Shown here in pieces: positions 32,512-41,104 of a stretch of DNA of 64,000 nt. The position numbers and the translations under genes were made by a program. The DNA is from UMGS1889 sp900556055 (lineage in GTDB: Bacteria; Bacillota; Clostridia; Oscillospirales; Ruminococcaceae): assembly GCA_902463265.1 (NCBI GenBank), contig CABQEV010000007.1:62001-126000 (forward strand). Direction: 5' to 3'. Under the pieces are notes generated by a model. It saw nothing but the letters and a program-made list of their open reading frames with translations. It was not told where the DNA came from and did no database searches. Each line of letters starts with the position of its first letter. Within the stretch, counting starts at the first letter, position 1.

Positions 32512-33699
32512 ATGTCAAAGGGAAGATTTGGCGAATACGGCGGACAGTATGTCCCAGAAACAGTCATGAACGCAGTAAGTGAGCTGGAGGAAGCATATCT
32601 CCGCTACAAGGACGACCCCGAATTCAAGGCAGAGCTTGCCGATCTTTATCGGAATTACGCAGGCAGACCGTCAATGCTCTACTATGCCGACAAGCTTACC
32701 AAGGAGCTGGGCGGCGCAAAGATATACATAAAGCGTGAGGATCTTAACCACACAGGCTCGCACAAGATAAATAACGTTCTGGGACAGATACTTCTTGCAA
32801 AGAAGATGGGCAAGAAGAGGATAATCGCAGAAACGGGAGCAGGTCAGCACGGCGTTGCAACGGCTACTGCCTGCGCACTTTTCGGCATGGAGTGCCGTGT
32901 TTACATGGGCGCAGTCGATGCTGAAAGACAGTCGCTGAATGTTTACCGCATGGAGCTTCTCGGCGCAGAGGTCACAAAGGTGCAGAGCGGCACAAAGACT
33001 CTGAAGGACGCTATCAACGAGGCTATGCGTGACTGGGCTTCCAACATCGAAACGACATTCTACTGCATCGGTTCGGTAATGGGTCCGTATCCCTACCCCG
33101 AAATGGTGCGTGATTTCCAGAAGATCATCTCCGAGGAGATCAGGTCACAGCTGATGAAGAAAGAGGGCAGGCTGCCTGATGCGGTCGTGGCGTGCGTAGG
33201 CGGCGGCTCAAACGCTATGGGCGCATTCTACAACTTCATTGAGGATAAGTCGGTTCGCCTTATAGGTGCGGAGGCTGCGGGACTCGGCGTTGACACGGCT
33301 ATGAACGCGGCTACTCTTTCAAACGGTTCGACAGGCATTTTCCACGGCATGAAATCCGTATTCTTACAGGACGATTTCGGTCAGATCGCTCCCGTTTACT
33401 CGATATCCGCAGGACTTGACTATCCGGGAATAGGTCCCGAGCATGCAAATCTTTGGAAAACAGGACGTGCGGAATATATGGCGATAACAGATGAAGAGGC
33501 TGTATGCGCATTTGAGCTGCTGTCAAAGACCGAGGGAATTATCCCCGCTATCGAATCGGCACACGCTGTTGCGGCGGCTGTAAAGGTCGCTCCGACTATG
33601 GATAAGGATCAGATCATGGTGATAAATCTGTCGGGCAGAGGCGACAAGGACGTTTATTCCATCGCAAGATACAGAGGAATAAACCTGAGTGAGGAATAA
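32512..33699 (+). CDS. trpB: Tryptophan synthase beta chain
   Basis: 395 residues. It joins indole and serine using pyridoxal phosphate. FGEYGGQYVPETVM opens the protein; the cofactor Lys is in REDLNHTGSHKINN; the phosphate site is CVGGGSNAMGAF; GAGQHGVATATAC is also present. It is the TrpB1 type, which pairs with TrpA. ATG 32512 follows GAAAGG, 4 bp after trpF. Confidence 0.97.
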   Translation: MSKGRFGEYGGQYVPETVMNAVSELEEAYLRYKDDPEFKAELADLYRNYAGRPSMLYYADKLTKELGGAKIYIKREDLNHTGSHKINNVLGQILLAKKMGKKRIIAETGAGQHGVATATACALFGMECRVYMGAVDAERQSLNVYRMELLGAEVTKVQSGTKTLKDAINEAMRDWASNIETTFYCIGSVMGPYPYPEMVRDFQKIISEEIRSQLMKKEGRLPDAVVACVGGGSNAMGAFYNFIEDKSVRLIGAEAAGLGVDTAMNAATLSNGSTGIFHGMKSVFLQDDFGQIAPVYSISAGLDYPGIGPEHANLWKTGRAEYMAITDEEAVCAFELLSKTEGIIPAIESAHAVAAAVKVAPTMDKDQIMVINLSGRGDKDVYSIARYRGINLSEE

Positions 33700-33712
33700 G
33701 GAGGGCAGAAGC

Positions 33713-34501
33713 ATGAACAGAATAGACAAAGCATTTGCCGAGCTTAAAGCGGCAGGAAAAAAGGCACTCATCACATTCGTTACGGCGGGCGACCCCGACC
33801 TTGACACTACCGAAAAGGCTGTCATAGAGATGTTCGGTAACGGTGCGGATATCATCGAGCTTGGAGTTCCTTTCTCGGATCCCGTTGCGGAAGGTCCTGT
33901 TATCCAGGAGGCAAGCCTCAGATCGCTTGAGGGCGGCACTAACCTTGACAAGATATTCGGCATCGTTATAAATATCCGCAGAAAGACAGACAAGCCACTG
34001 CTCCTTATGATGTATTTAAACACGGTCTTCCGCTACGGAACGGAGAGATTTTTCGAGAAATGCCGCATGACGGGCATCGACGGAGTTATTATCCCCGATA
34101 TGCCGTATGAGGAAAAGGACGAGGTATCCGCACAGGCGAAGGCTAACGGAGTTTATTCGATAAGCCTTGTTACGCCCGTTTCAAAGGGACGCATCGGGAT
34201 GATCGCCAAGGAGAGCGAGGGCTTCCTCTACTGCGTTTCATCGACTGGCGTTACGGGAATGAGAAGCGGATTTTCCACCGATTTCGGCGAATTTTTCGGT
34301 GAGGTATATAAGTATGCGAAAACGCCGTGCTGCGTAGGCTTCGGAATATCAAATCCCGAGCAGGCGAAAAAAATGTCGGAATACTGCGACGGCGTTATCA
34401 TCGGCAGCGCAGTAGTAAAGCTTGCCGCAGAGCACGGAAAGGATTATCCCGCATATGCAGGCACATTTGTAAGAGATGTAAGAGCCGCTCTTGATAAATA
34501 A
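33713..34501 (+). CDS. trpA: Tryptophan synthase alpha chain
   Basis: 262 residues, a TIM barrel that releases indole from indole-3-glycerol phosphate and channels it to TrpB. The catalytic Glu is in ADIIELGVPFSDPVAEGPVI and the Asp in GVIIPDMPYEE; CVGFGISNPEQAK and GVIIGSAVVK form the phosphate-binding end. ATG 33713 is 8 nt after AAGGAGG. Last gene of the trp operon, followed by a long hairpin. Confidence 0.97.
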   Translation: MNRIDKAFAELKAAGKKALITFVTAGDPDLDTTEKAVIEMFGNGADIIELGVPFSDPVAEGPVIQEASLRSLEGGTNLDKIFGIVINIRRKTDKPLLLMMYLNTVFRYGTERFFEKCRMTGIDGVIIPDMPYEEKDEVSAQAKANGVYSISLVTPVSKGRIGMIAKESEGFLYCVSSTGVTGMRSGFSTDFGEFFGEVYKYAKTPCCVGFGISNPEQAKKMSEYCDGVIIGSAVVKLAAEHGKDYPAYAGTFVRDVRAALDK

Positions 34502-34526
34502 TGCTATAAAATATGAACATTTTTTA

Positions 34527-34600
34527 CCCGAAAAATTCCCGCTTGTTTCATTATTATATATTCAAAGCACGCAAACAGGGGATTTTTCGGGAGAAAAAAA
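34527..34600 (+). terminator. Probable trp operon terminator
   Basis: CCCGAAAAATTCCC (34527-34540) pairs with GGGGATTTTTCGGG (34578-34591) around a 37-nt AT-rich loop; T-rich sequence (34601-34618) follows after an A run. The long loop makes it less certain than others here. Confidence 0.6.
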
Positions 34601-34628
34601 TTTTTTCTGCAATTTTTTGAAAAAGTAC

Positions 34629-34657
34629 TTGCAAAATGAAAAGATATGGTGTATAAT
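34629..34657 (+). promoter_or_regulatory. Promoter of gdhA
   Basis: TTGCAA (34629-34634), 17-bp spacer, TATAAT (34652-34657), about 75 nt before the start codon. Confidence 0.82.
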
Positions 34658-34732
34658 AGAATCACAGTTTTGAAGTACGGTCCGAACGGAGCGTATCCAA
34701 TATTTAAAATTTTATACAGGGGGCTTTAAACA

Positions 34733-36091
34733 ATGGAGTTTAAGTTTAAAAGTGAGTATCTTCAGAAGGTTTACGACAAGGTAGTCAGAATGAATTCTAA
34801 CGAGCCTGAGTTTCTCCAGGCAGTAGGCGAGGTCCTGACATCTCTGGAACCCGTAGTTGCAAGAGATCCTTCCGTTGAGAAGAACGGCATCGTTGAGAGA
34901 ATGGTTGAGCCTGAGAGATTCATCCAGTTCAGAGTTGCTTGGGTAGATGACAGCGGCAAGGTACAGGTAAACAGAGGTTACCGTGTACAGTTCAACTCCG
35001 CTATCGGTCCTTACAAGGGCGGTCTGAGACTCCACCCCTCTGTATGCGCTTCCGTTATCAAGTTCCTCGGCTTCGAGCAGGTATTCAAGAACAGCCTTAC
35101 AACACTTCCTATGGGCGGCGGTAAGGGCGGTTCCGACTTCGATCCTAAGGGCAAGTCCGACAACGAGATTATGCGTTTCTGCCAGAGCTTCATGACAGAG
35201 CTTTGCAAGCACATCGGCGCTGACACTGACGTTCCTGCCGGCGATATCGGCGTAGGCGGACGTGAGATCGGCTATCTGTTCGGTCAGTATAAGAGGATCC
35301 GCAACGAGTTCACAGGCGTTCTGACAGGTAAGGGACTTTCTTACGGCGGTTCGCTTGCAAGAACTGAGGCAACAGGCTATGGTCTTTGCTACTTCACACA
35401 GGAAATGCTCTCCTGCATGAAGAACGACAGCTTCAAGGGCAAGACTGTTGTAGTTTCCGGTTCAGGCAATGTTGCTATCTATGCTACTGAGAAGGCTCAG
35501 GAGCTGGGTGCTAAGGTTGTTGCTCTTTCCGACTCCAACGGTTATGTTTACGATCCCGAGGGAATCAAGCTCGACGTTGTTAAGCAGATCAAGGAAGTTG
35601 AAAGAGGAAGAATTTCCGAGTACGCTAAGAGAGTTTCAAGCGCAACATACACAGAAGGCTGCAAGGGCATCTGGGGTATCAAGTGCGACGTTGCTCTTCC
35701 CTGCGCAACACAGAACGAGCTGGACGGCGAAGGCGCTGACAAGCTTCTTGCAAACGGCGTTATGTGCGTAGCAGAGGGTGCTAACATGCCTTCTACTCCT
35801 GAGGCTATCGAGAAGTTCCTGAATGCAGGAATCCTCTTTGGACCTGCTAAGGCTGCTAACGCAGGCGGCGTTGCTACTTCAGGTCTTGAAATGTCCCAGA
35901 ACTCCGAGAGACTGTCCTGGACATTTGAAGAGGTTGATGCTAAGCTCAAGGGCATCATGATCAACATCTTCCACAACGCTTACAATGCTTCCAAGGAATA
36001 CGGTGCTGAGGGCAACCTCGTTATGGGTGCAAACATCGCAGGCTTCCTGAAGGTTGCTGACGCTATGAAGTGGCAGGGTATTGCATACTGA
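34733..36091 (+). CDS. gdhA: Glutamate dehydrogenase, probably NADP-linked
   Basis: 452 residues, the hexameric short class. It joins ammonia and 2-oxoglutarate to glutamate. RVQFNSAIGPYKGGLRLHP, LPMGGGKGGSDFDPKGKS (catalytic Lys) and DTDVPAGDIGVGGREIGYLF are characteristic, and VVVSGSGNVAIYATEKA is the nucleotide-binding fold; Ser-Gly-Ser-Gly-Asn and the following Ser-Asp-Ser-Asn-Gly favour NADP, as in other anaerobic Clostridia. The codon use is strongly biased, as in highly expressed genes. ATG 34733 follows AGGGGG. Monocistronic with own promoter and terminator. Confidence 0.96.
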   Translation: MEFKFKSEYLQKVYDKVVRMNSNEPEFLQAVGEVLTSLEPVVARDPSVEKNGIVERMVEPERFIQFRVAWVDDSGKVQVNRGYRVQFNSAIGPYKGGLRLHPSVCASVIKFLGFEQVFKNSLTTLPMGGGKGGSDFDPKGKSDNEIMRFCQSFMTELCKHIGADTDVPAGDIGVGGREIGYLFGQYKRIRNEFTGVLTGKGLSYGGSLARTEATGYGLCYFTQEMLSCMKNDSFKGKTVVVSGSGNVAIYATEKAQELGAKVVALSDSNGYVYDPEGIKLDVVKQIKEVERGRISEYAKRVSSATYTEGCKGIWGIKCDVALPCATQNELDGEGADKLLANGVMCVAEGANMPSTPEAIEKFLNAGILFGPAKAANAGGVATSGLEMSQNSERLSWTFEEVDAKLKGIMINIFHNAYNASKEYGAEGNLVMGANIAGFLKVADAMKWQGIAY

Positions 36092-36122
36092 TTGTCACCC
36101 CCTGTTTCAATATGAAATAATT

Positions 36123-36160
36123 GATCCCCGAACTGCTTTGTGCGGTTCGGGGATCTTTGT
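36123..36160 (+). terminator. Terminator after gdhA
   Basis: GATCCCCGAAC pairs perfectly with GTTCGGGGATC, followed by TTTGTT. The space from here to 36319 shows no further feature I can name. Confidence 0.85.
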
Positions 36161-36319
36161 TATCATGGTGATATTCTCCTTTCGGGGGGGGCAGTATATC
36201 GCCGTGAAACACGCTTGGTGTTTTGGGCGGACTATACTTACAGCAGGACTTTTTTACGGTACACGCAAAGGCTTATAAGACGCAGATGCTTACAGCGGTC
36301 AGAAAGGTGAAATTATCCG

Positions 36320-36359
36320 AAAAAAGCCGTGCCATGAGGAAGAAACCTCAGGACACGGC
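36320..36359 (-). terminator. Terminator after pilT
   Basis: On the minus strand GCCGTG and CTGAGG pair with CACGGC and CCTCA around a small internal bulge and the loop, then TTTTTTC. It lies 16 bp past the pilT stop codon. Confidence 0.85.
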
Positions 36360-36374
36360 ATAATATGCGGAAAA

Positions 36375-37436
36375 TCAGAAGCCTGCGCCCGAACGGAGAG
36401 TTTTTTCCATCTCTGCCTTGTCGGGGGCGTACTCCATTGCTGTTTCGTAGGAGATGATGTTTCTCTGGTACAGCTTTGCGAGGTTGTCGTGGAGGGTACA
36501 CATTCCGATGCGTGTTCCGGACTGCATCGTTGTTTCCATCTGGGGGATCTTGTTTGCTCTGATCTGGCTCTTTACGGCATCTGTGCCGATGAGGATCTCA
36601 AGCGCTGCGACACGTCCCTTGCCGTCTGCGGTAGGAACGAGAGTCTGCGAAACTACGCCCTGGAACATATTTGCAAGCTGCGCTCTGACCTGTTCCTGTG
36701 CATGGGGAGGGCAGCCGTCGATGATACGGTCTATCGTCTGAGCTGCGCCTGATGTATGGAGGGTAGCGAGGACGAGGTGTCCTGTTTCCGCTGCTGTCAT
36801 AGCGAGGGAGATAGTTTCATAGTCACGCATTTCGCCGACGAGGATAACATCGGGGTCCTCACGGAGCGCACTTCTGAGGGCATTGCCGAAAGATGTTACA
36901 TCTCTGCCGATCTCACGCTGATGGATAGTAGCCTTTTCCTGAACATATTTATATTCGATAGGATCTTCAATAGTGATGATATGGCAGGCACGATTTTTGT
37001 TTATGTAGTCCACCATAGCGGAAAGGGTAGTTGATTTGCCTGAGCCGGTAGGGCCTGTAACGAGGATAAGACCTCTCTTCTTTTCAGCCAGCTCTGTCAG
37101 TACAGAGGGCATTTTCAGGGATTCGAGGGTAGGGATCCTGTCGTTCAGCAGACGTATGCAGCAGGCAAGCTTTCCGCACTGTCTGAACACGTTGACACGC
37201 TGTCTTGCGCCGTTTGCAAGCTCAAAGCAGAAGTCGATGTCGTTGCCCTTTGTGAGCAGCTGTTCCTGCTCGGCATTGAGGATAGAGAGGATAGTTCTGT
37301 TTACAACAACGTCAGAAAAATCCTTGAACTTTCTGAGCTCGCCGTTTACACGGACTACTGTGGGAGCGCCTACTGTGAGGTGGATATCGGAAGCACCCAT
37401 TTCACGTGCTTCGAGAATAAATTCTTCAAATGTCAT
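36375..37436 (-). CDS. pilT: PilT-type twitching motility ATPase
   Basis: 353 residues. PilT retracts type IV pili by depolymerising pilin at the inner membrane. GASDIHLTVGAPTVVRVNG is the N-terminal PAS-like domain signature; Walker A is GPTGSGKS (128-135), the Asp box is TIEDPIEY, Walker B is DPDVILVGEMRD and the His box is LATLHTSGAAQTIDRII. The C-terminal AIRNLIRE motif needed for retraction reads AVKSQIRA, a diverged form. ATG 37436 follows AAAGGAAA. It is the last of three genes with CobU-like and GAF-GGDEF proteins, so a c-di-GMP enzyme and a pilus motor are expressed together. No pilin or other pil gene is in the window. Confidence 0.93.
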   Translation of the reverse strand: MTFEEFILEAREMGASDIHLTVGAPTVVRVNGELRKFKDFSDVVVNRTILSILNAEQEQLLTKGNDIDFCFELANGARQRVNVFRQCGKLACCIRLLNDRIPTLESLKMPSVLTELAEKKRGLILVTGPTGSGKSTTLSAMVDYINKNRACHIITIEDPIEYKYVQEKATIHQREIGRDVTSFGNALRSALREDPDVILVGEMRDYETISLAMTAAETGHLVLATLHTSGAAQTIDRIIDGCPPHAQEQVRAQLANMFQGVVSQTLVPTADGKGRVAALEILIGTDAVKSQIRANKIPQMETTMQSGTRIGMCTLHDNLAKLYQRNIISYETAMEYAPDKAEMEKTLRSGAGF

Positions 37437-37454
37437 ACCGCAGTTTCCTTTCTG

Positions 37455-38000
37455 TTATTTGATCTTGAACTGAATTCCGCTTGCGGACATATAAACTTCG
37501 TTGGACATATTTGCGATCCTCTGGTTTACGGTTCCGAGGATCTCTCTGAATATAGCCTGTGCATGGTTCTCGGGGGTTACGGAGAAGCCTGTTTCGAGGG
37601 TGATGGTTATCATGCTTCCGTCAATGACCATGATCTTGTCATACATATCGGATATATCGGAGATTATTTTCTTTTCGATCTCCTTTTTAAGCTGCTCAGT
37701 CATATCGTCAATATTCGGGCACATCTTGTTTATCATGAGCGATGTGTATGCAGCGAGGCTGTCGAAAATAACGAACTTATGGTCGGAGATAGCCTCTGCC
37801 GGTGCTTCGAAAACGCCTGTCCTGATATCCCATTCAACAAAGTTCTGCTTGTTGCTGTACTCTATTCTGCTGAGGGTATCGTGATCGACTTCATCGGCTG
37901 TGCGCAGATAAAGCACATAGTCACAGGCTGCGAGATAGGTCACTGCCCATCTGGATTTTCCGCTTGCAGCACCGCCTGTGACGAGTATCGTTTTTGACAT
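37455..38000 (-). CDS. CobU-like P-loop protein lacking the guanylyl-acceptor His
   Basis: 181 residues, the size of CobU, the adenosylcobinamide kinase/guanylyltransferase of cobalamin synthesis. The P-loop GGAASGKS (9-16) and the late VTPENHAQAIFREILGTVNQ segment fit CobU. CobU forms a GMP-His intermediate at RIxxHxxxRPxxW; here the block is RIEYSNKQNFVEW, with Ser49 at the His position and neither the Arg nor the Pro. Guanylyl transfer is thus doubtful. There are no other cobalamin genes nearby; the neighbours are pilT (18 bp) and GAF-GGDEF (24 bp). A nucleotide-binding protein tied to pilus or c-di-GMP function is an inference. Confidence 0.75.
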   Translation of the reverse strand: MSKTILVTGGAASGKSRWAVTYLAACDYVLYLRTADEVDHDTLSRIEYSNKQNFVEWDIRTGVFEAPAEAISDHKFVIFDSLAAYTSLMINKMCPNIDDMTEQLKKEIEKKIISDISDMYDKIMVIDGSMITITLETGFSVTPENHAQAIFREILGTVNQRIANMSNEVYMSASGIQFKIK

Positions 38001-38024
38001 TTTATATCATTCCTTTCTTCGCGG

Positions 38025-39065
38025 TTACAGGATGACGCGGTTTCTTCCGCTTTCCTTTGCCTTATAAAGCTTTTCGTCTGCGTCCTTGATGTTGTCCTCG
38101 ATGGATTTTGACGGATCGAGCTGAGTTACGCCGAAGCTCATTGTTACCTTGATGTCGAGATCCTCAAAATGACAGACGGAATCCATTATGCATATCCTGA
38201 GCCTGTCTGCCGCTTCCGCAGCCTGCTCAGCCGATGTATCGGGCATGATAACGATGAATTCCTCGCCGCCCCAGCGGTAAACGCCGTCGCATATCCTTGA
38301 ATTCTTCCGGAAATTTGCGGCTACGTGCTTTAACACTGCATCTCCCGCATTATGTCCGTATGTATCGTTGACCTTCTTGAAGAAGTCGATATCGCAGATA
38401 AAAAGGGAAACGTTCCTGAGGCTTTCGGTGTCGCAGATGATCTTTTCATATACCTTATTATAGTCGTTATAGAAGCCCATTCTGTTTTTTAGCTCTGTCA
38501 GCTTGTCATGCTGAGAATCATCGAGGAAGCTGTCGGATTCGAGTGTTATGCCGCAGATGAATGCTGCGAGGGAAAGCCGCTTTACATCCTCGCTGAGGTC
38601 GAAGCCCGCCTCGCTGTCAAGCTTGTTTATAGCCTGATATGCGCCGATGAATTCGCCCTTGCAGTTCGATATCGGCATTACGAGTATGGACTTTGTTACA
38701 TAGCCTGTCTTTTTGTCAACATCTGAATTGAAGTCGGGGTCGTTATATGGATCGTTTGTAACGATGGCACGCTGCTCTGCAAGTGCCTTTCCGACGAGTC
38801 CCGTTCCTTCGGGGATAGTGATCCTGCCTGCGCCCACTGCGGCTGTTGTCCAGAGAGAATGATTTCTTTTGTCCCACTTCCAGAAACTGGCTCTGTCGGC
38901 ATTGACGAGTGTTCGTCCCAGGTCGGTAAGCAGGCGGTAGATAGCGTTGTGATCGTTTTCTGCGTTGCTGTCGGGACGGGACATTTCCGCATAGAGATTT
39001 TGTGTTATGCTGAAGATCTGCTCAAGTAAAACGTCCGATGAAACGGCGCCTGTTTTCCTGTCCAT
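38025..39065 (-). CDS. GAF-GGDEF diguanylate cyclase
   Basis: 346 residues. An N-terminal GAF domain (about 25-180: FWKWDKRNHSLWTTAAVGAG, GTGLVGKALAEQRAIVTND, SILVMPISN) is followed by GGDEF with LTELKNRMGFYND and RWGGEEFIVIMP. The catalytic GGEEF is intact and the inhibitory RxxD (RICD) lies five residues before it, so the enzyme should be active and feedback-inhibited. No membrane segment. ATG 39065 follows GAAAGGA. First gene of the operon with the CobU-like gene and pilT, which suggests it sets local c-di-GMP for pilus control. Confidence 0.93.
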   Translation of the reverse strand: MDRKTGAVSSDVLLEQIFSITQNLYAEMSRPDSNAENDHNAIYRLLTDLGRTLVNADRASFWKWDKRNHSLWTTAAVGAGRITIPEGTGLVGKALAEQRAIVTNDPYNDPDFNSDVDKKTGYVTKSILVMPISNCKGEFIGAYQAINKLDSEAGFDLSEDVKRLSLAAFICGITLESDSFLDDSQHDKLTELKNRMGFYNDYNKVYEKIICDTESLRNVSLFICDIDFFKKVNDTYGHNAGDAVLKHVAANFRKNSRICDGVYRWGGEEFIVIMPDTSAEQAAEAADRLRICIMDSVCHFEDLDIKVTMSFGVTQLDPSKSIEDNIKDADEKLYKAKESGRNRVIL

Positions 39066-39133
39066 AATGTACGATCCTTTCCATAAAAAGTGATATAAAC
39101 TGCAAAAGCCGGATTTACTGCAATTATATGAAC

Positions 39134-39162
39134 ATTATAACATATCTTTTCGGGAAAGTAAA
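39134..39162 (-). promoter_or_regulatory. Promoter of GAF-GGDEF/pilT operon
   Basis: TTTACT (39157-39162), 17-bp spacer, TATAAT (39134-39139) on the minus strand. Confidence 0.65.
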
Positions 39163-39203
39163 TAGCAAAATAAAATTTATATCTAAAATATTTAAAAAAT
39201 GTA

Positions 39204-39232
39204 GTGACAAAAGAGAAACGATATGTTATAAT
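39204..39232 (+). promoter_or_regulatory. Promoter of CHASE2 cyclase gene
   Basis: GTGACA (39204-39209), 17-bp spacer, TATAAT (39227-39232), divergent from the GAF-GGDEF promoter with about 40 bp between the two -35 elements. Confidence 0.78.
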
Positions 39233-39274
39233 TTATTTATAAATTTGCTGATATGTTTATCATGGGGGTAAAAT

Positions 39275-41104
39275 ATGAAGAAAAAGACTGCATCTGCCGC
39301 AGTTGAGACGGCTGTTGTGTTCATACTGGTGTTCCTTGCTGCATTTTACGATGTTTTCTATACGTTTGACAGCCTTCTGAGAGATAAGCTGTATCAGAAC
39401 CCGAGGGGGATAAACAACAAGATAAAAATAGTTGCGATAGATGATAAGACGCTGCAGGACATAGGTCCGTTCGGAACATGGTCAAGAAGCGTATATGCGG
39501 ATGTTATCAATGCGCTGGGAGATGAGCCTGCCGTTATTGCGCTTGATATTATGATCTTCGGAGATATGGACAGCGAGGGTGATGAAGCACTGCGTCTTGC
39601 GTGCGAAAAAAGCGGACGGGTTGCTGCGGGTTCATACATAAACTATAATACGGTATACAAAACAGATGCGGACGGAAAGCCTTATATTGACTATTTCAAT
39701 ATCGAAAACATCGAGCAGCCGATAATTGCGGACTGCGCAGCTGCGGGCTTTGTAAATTCAACGCCCGACGAGGACGGAATAGTGCGTTCCGCCTTTGTTT
39801 CCGCAGAATGGAACGGTGAGAAATACCGAAGCTTCGCCGCCGAGGCCTATTCTCTCTACTGCAGCCGCCTTGGGATAACGGAAAATATCCCGAAGCTGGA
39901 CAGCAGCGGAAGAATGTGGATAAGCTATGCGGGCAGACCTTACGATTACGAGCATATCTCACTTTCAAGCCTCCTTGACGGATCCGTTGACCCGAGGGTA
40001 TTCAAGGACTGCATAGTCATCGTGGGCGCATATGCATCGGGACTTCAGGATCAGTTTTCCGTCCCGAACAGTGCTGACCAGATGTACGGAGCGGAAATAC
40101 ATGCGAACATAGTTCAGGCACTGCTTGACGGAAAGTGTCCCGTTCCCGCAAACAGAGGCATCTCGGCACTTGCGGCGGCTGTTATCGCCGGCTGCGCTTA
40201 CTTTGTGTCAAGGAAGCTGAAATTCAGGGTATCAACGCCTGCCGTTATAGTTCTTATTGCGGGCTGGGGGATATGCTGCATTGCGCTGAACAACGCAGGA
40301 ACGGCATTTCCGATGCTTTATGCGCCGCTAGGCTCACTTGTTTCCTACCTTACAAATCTTGGAAGAAAATATGCCGAGGAAACTATTGAAAAGAGAAAGA
40401 TCACGGCGGCTTTCAAGAAATATGTTGCGCCGCAGGTCGTTGAGGAGATTGCAAAGACGGGAAATTATCACATCAAGCTGGGCGGAGAGAACCGTGACAT
40501 TGCCGTGCTTTTCGTCGATATCCGCGGATTTACGCCTATGTCCGAGAGTCTGGAGCCTGAGCAGGTCGTTGATATCCTCAACAGCTATTTGAATCTCACA
40601 ACAAATGCGATATTCAGCAACGGCGGTACTCTTGACAAGTTCATAGGCGATGCTACTATGGCGGTATTCAATGCCCCGTTCGATCTCGATGATTATGTTT
40701 ACAGGGCGGTAAAAACTGCCTGGGATATAGTGAGCGGCGGAAATGCGATCGAAAGCAAATTCCTCGAAAAATACGGAAAATCCGTAAGCTTCGGCGTCGG
40801 TGTGAACTGCGGACCTGCCGTAGTCGGCAACATCGGCTGCGATTTCCGTATGGATTACACGGCGATAGGCGATACCGTCAATACGGCGGCACGTCTTGAA
40901 TCTAATGCCAAGAGAGGACAGGTGCTTATCAGCGAGAAGGTCTATGAGCAGGTCAAGAACAGGATAGAAGCCGAACCGATAGGCGAGATACCGCTGAAGG
41001 GCAAATCCAAGGGAGTTTTCGTGTATTCGCTGACAGCTGTTGACACCGATAAAAATGAAAAGGGGACTGAAAATGAGCAGATTTCTGATAATCCCGAAAA
41101 TTGA
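39275..41104 (+). CDS. CHASE2 class III nucleotidyl (probably adenylate) cyclase
   Basis: 609 residues. Membrane segment about 9-27, an extracellular CHASE2 domain (IKIVAIDDKTLQDIGPFGTW, VIALDIMIFGD, VIVGAYASGLQDQF), three membrane segments at about 295-365, then a class III cyclase domain. The metal Asp residues are in LFVDIRGFTP and KFIGDATMAVF; the adenine-selecting Lys is in DKFIGD and the partner Thr in DYTAIGDTVNTAARLE, which points to cAMP rather than cGMP. Signals sensed outside would change cyclic nucleotide inside. Such cyclases are uncommon in Clostridia. ATG 39275 follows ATGGGGG. Its end overlaps the next gene by 32 bp. No cAMP receptor is in the window. Confidence 0.93.
   Translation: MKKKTASAAVETAVVFILVFLAAFYDVFYTFDSLLRDKLYQNPRGINNKIKIVAIDDKTLQDIGPFGTWSRSVYADVINALGDEPAVIALDIMIFGDMDSEGDEALRLACEKSGRVAAGSYINYNTVYKTDADGKPYIDYFNIENIEQPIIADCAAAGFVNSTPDEDGIVRSAFVSAEWNGEKYRSFAAEAYSLYCSRLGITENIPKLDSSGRMWISYAGRPYDYEHISLSSLLDGSVDPRVFKDCIVIVGAYASGLQDQFSVPNSADQMYGAEIHANIVQALLDGKCPVPANRGISALAAAVIAGCAYFVSRKLKFRVSTPAVIVLIAGWGICCIALNNAGTAFPMLYAPLGSLVSYLTNLGRKYAEETIEKRKITAAFKKYVAPQVVEEIAKTGNYHIKLGGENRDIAVLFVDIRGFTPMSESLEPEQVVDILNSYLNLTTNAIFSNGGTLDKFIGDATMAVFNAPFDLDDYVYRAVKTAWDIVSGGNAIESKFLEKYGKSVSFGVGVNCGPAVVGNIGCDFRMDYTAIGDTVNTAARLESNAKRGQVLISEKVYEQVKNRIEAEPIGEIPLKGKSKGVFVYSLTAVDTDKNEKGTENEQISDNPEN

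Noticed and set aside
36161..36319. Small gene or RNA between gdhA and pilT terminators
   Set aside because: No frame with a ribosome site; only a weak AAACAC/GTGTTT stem is seen.
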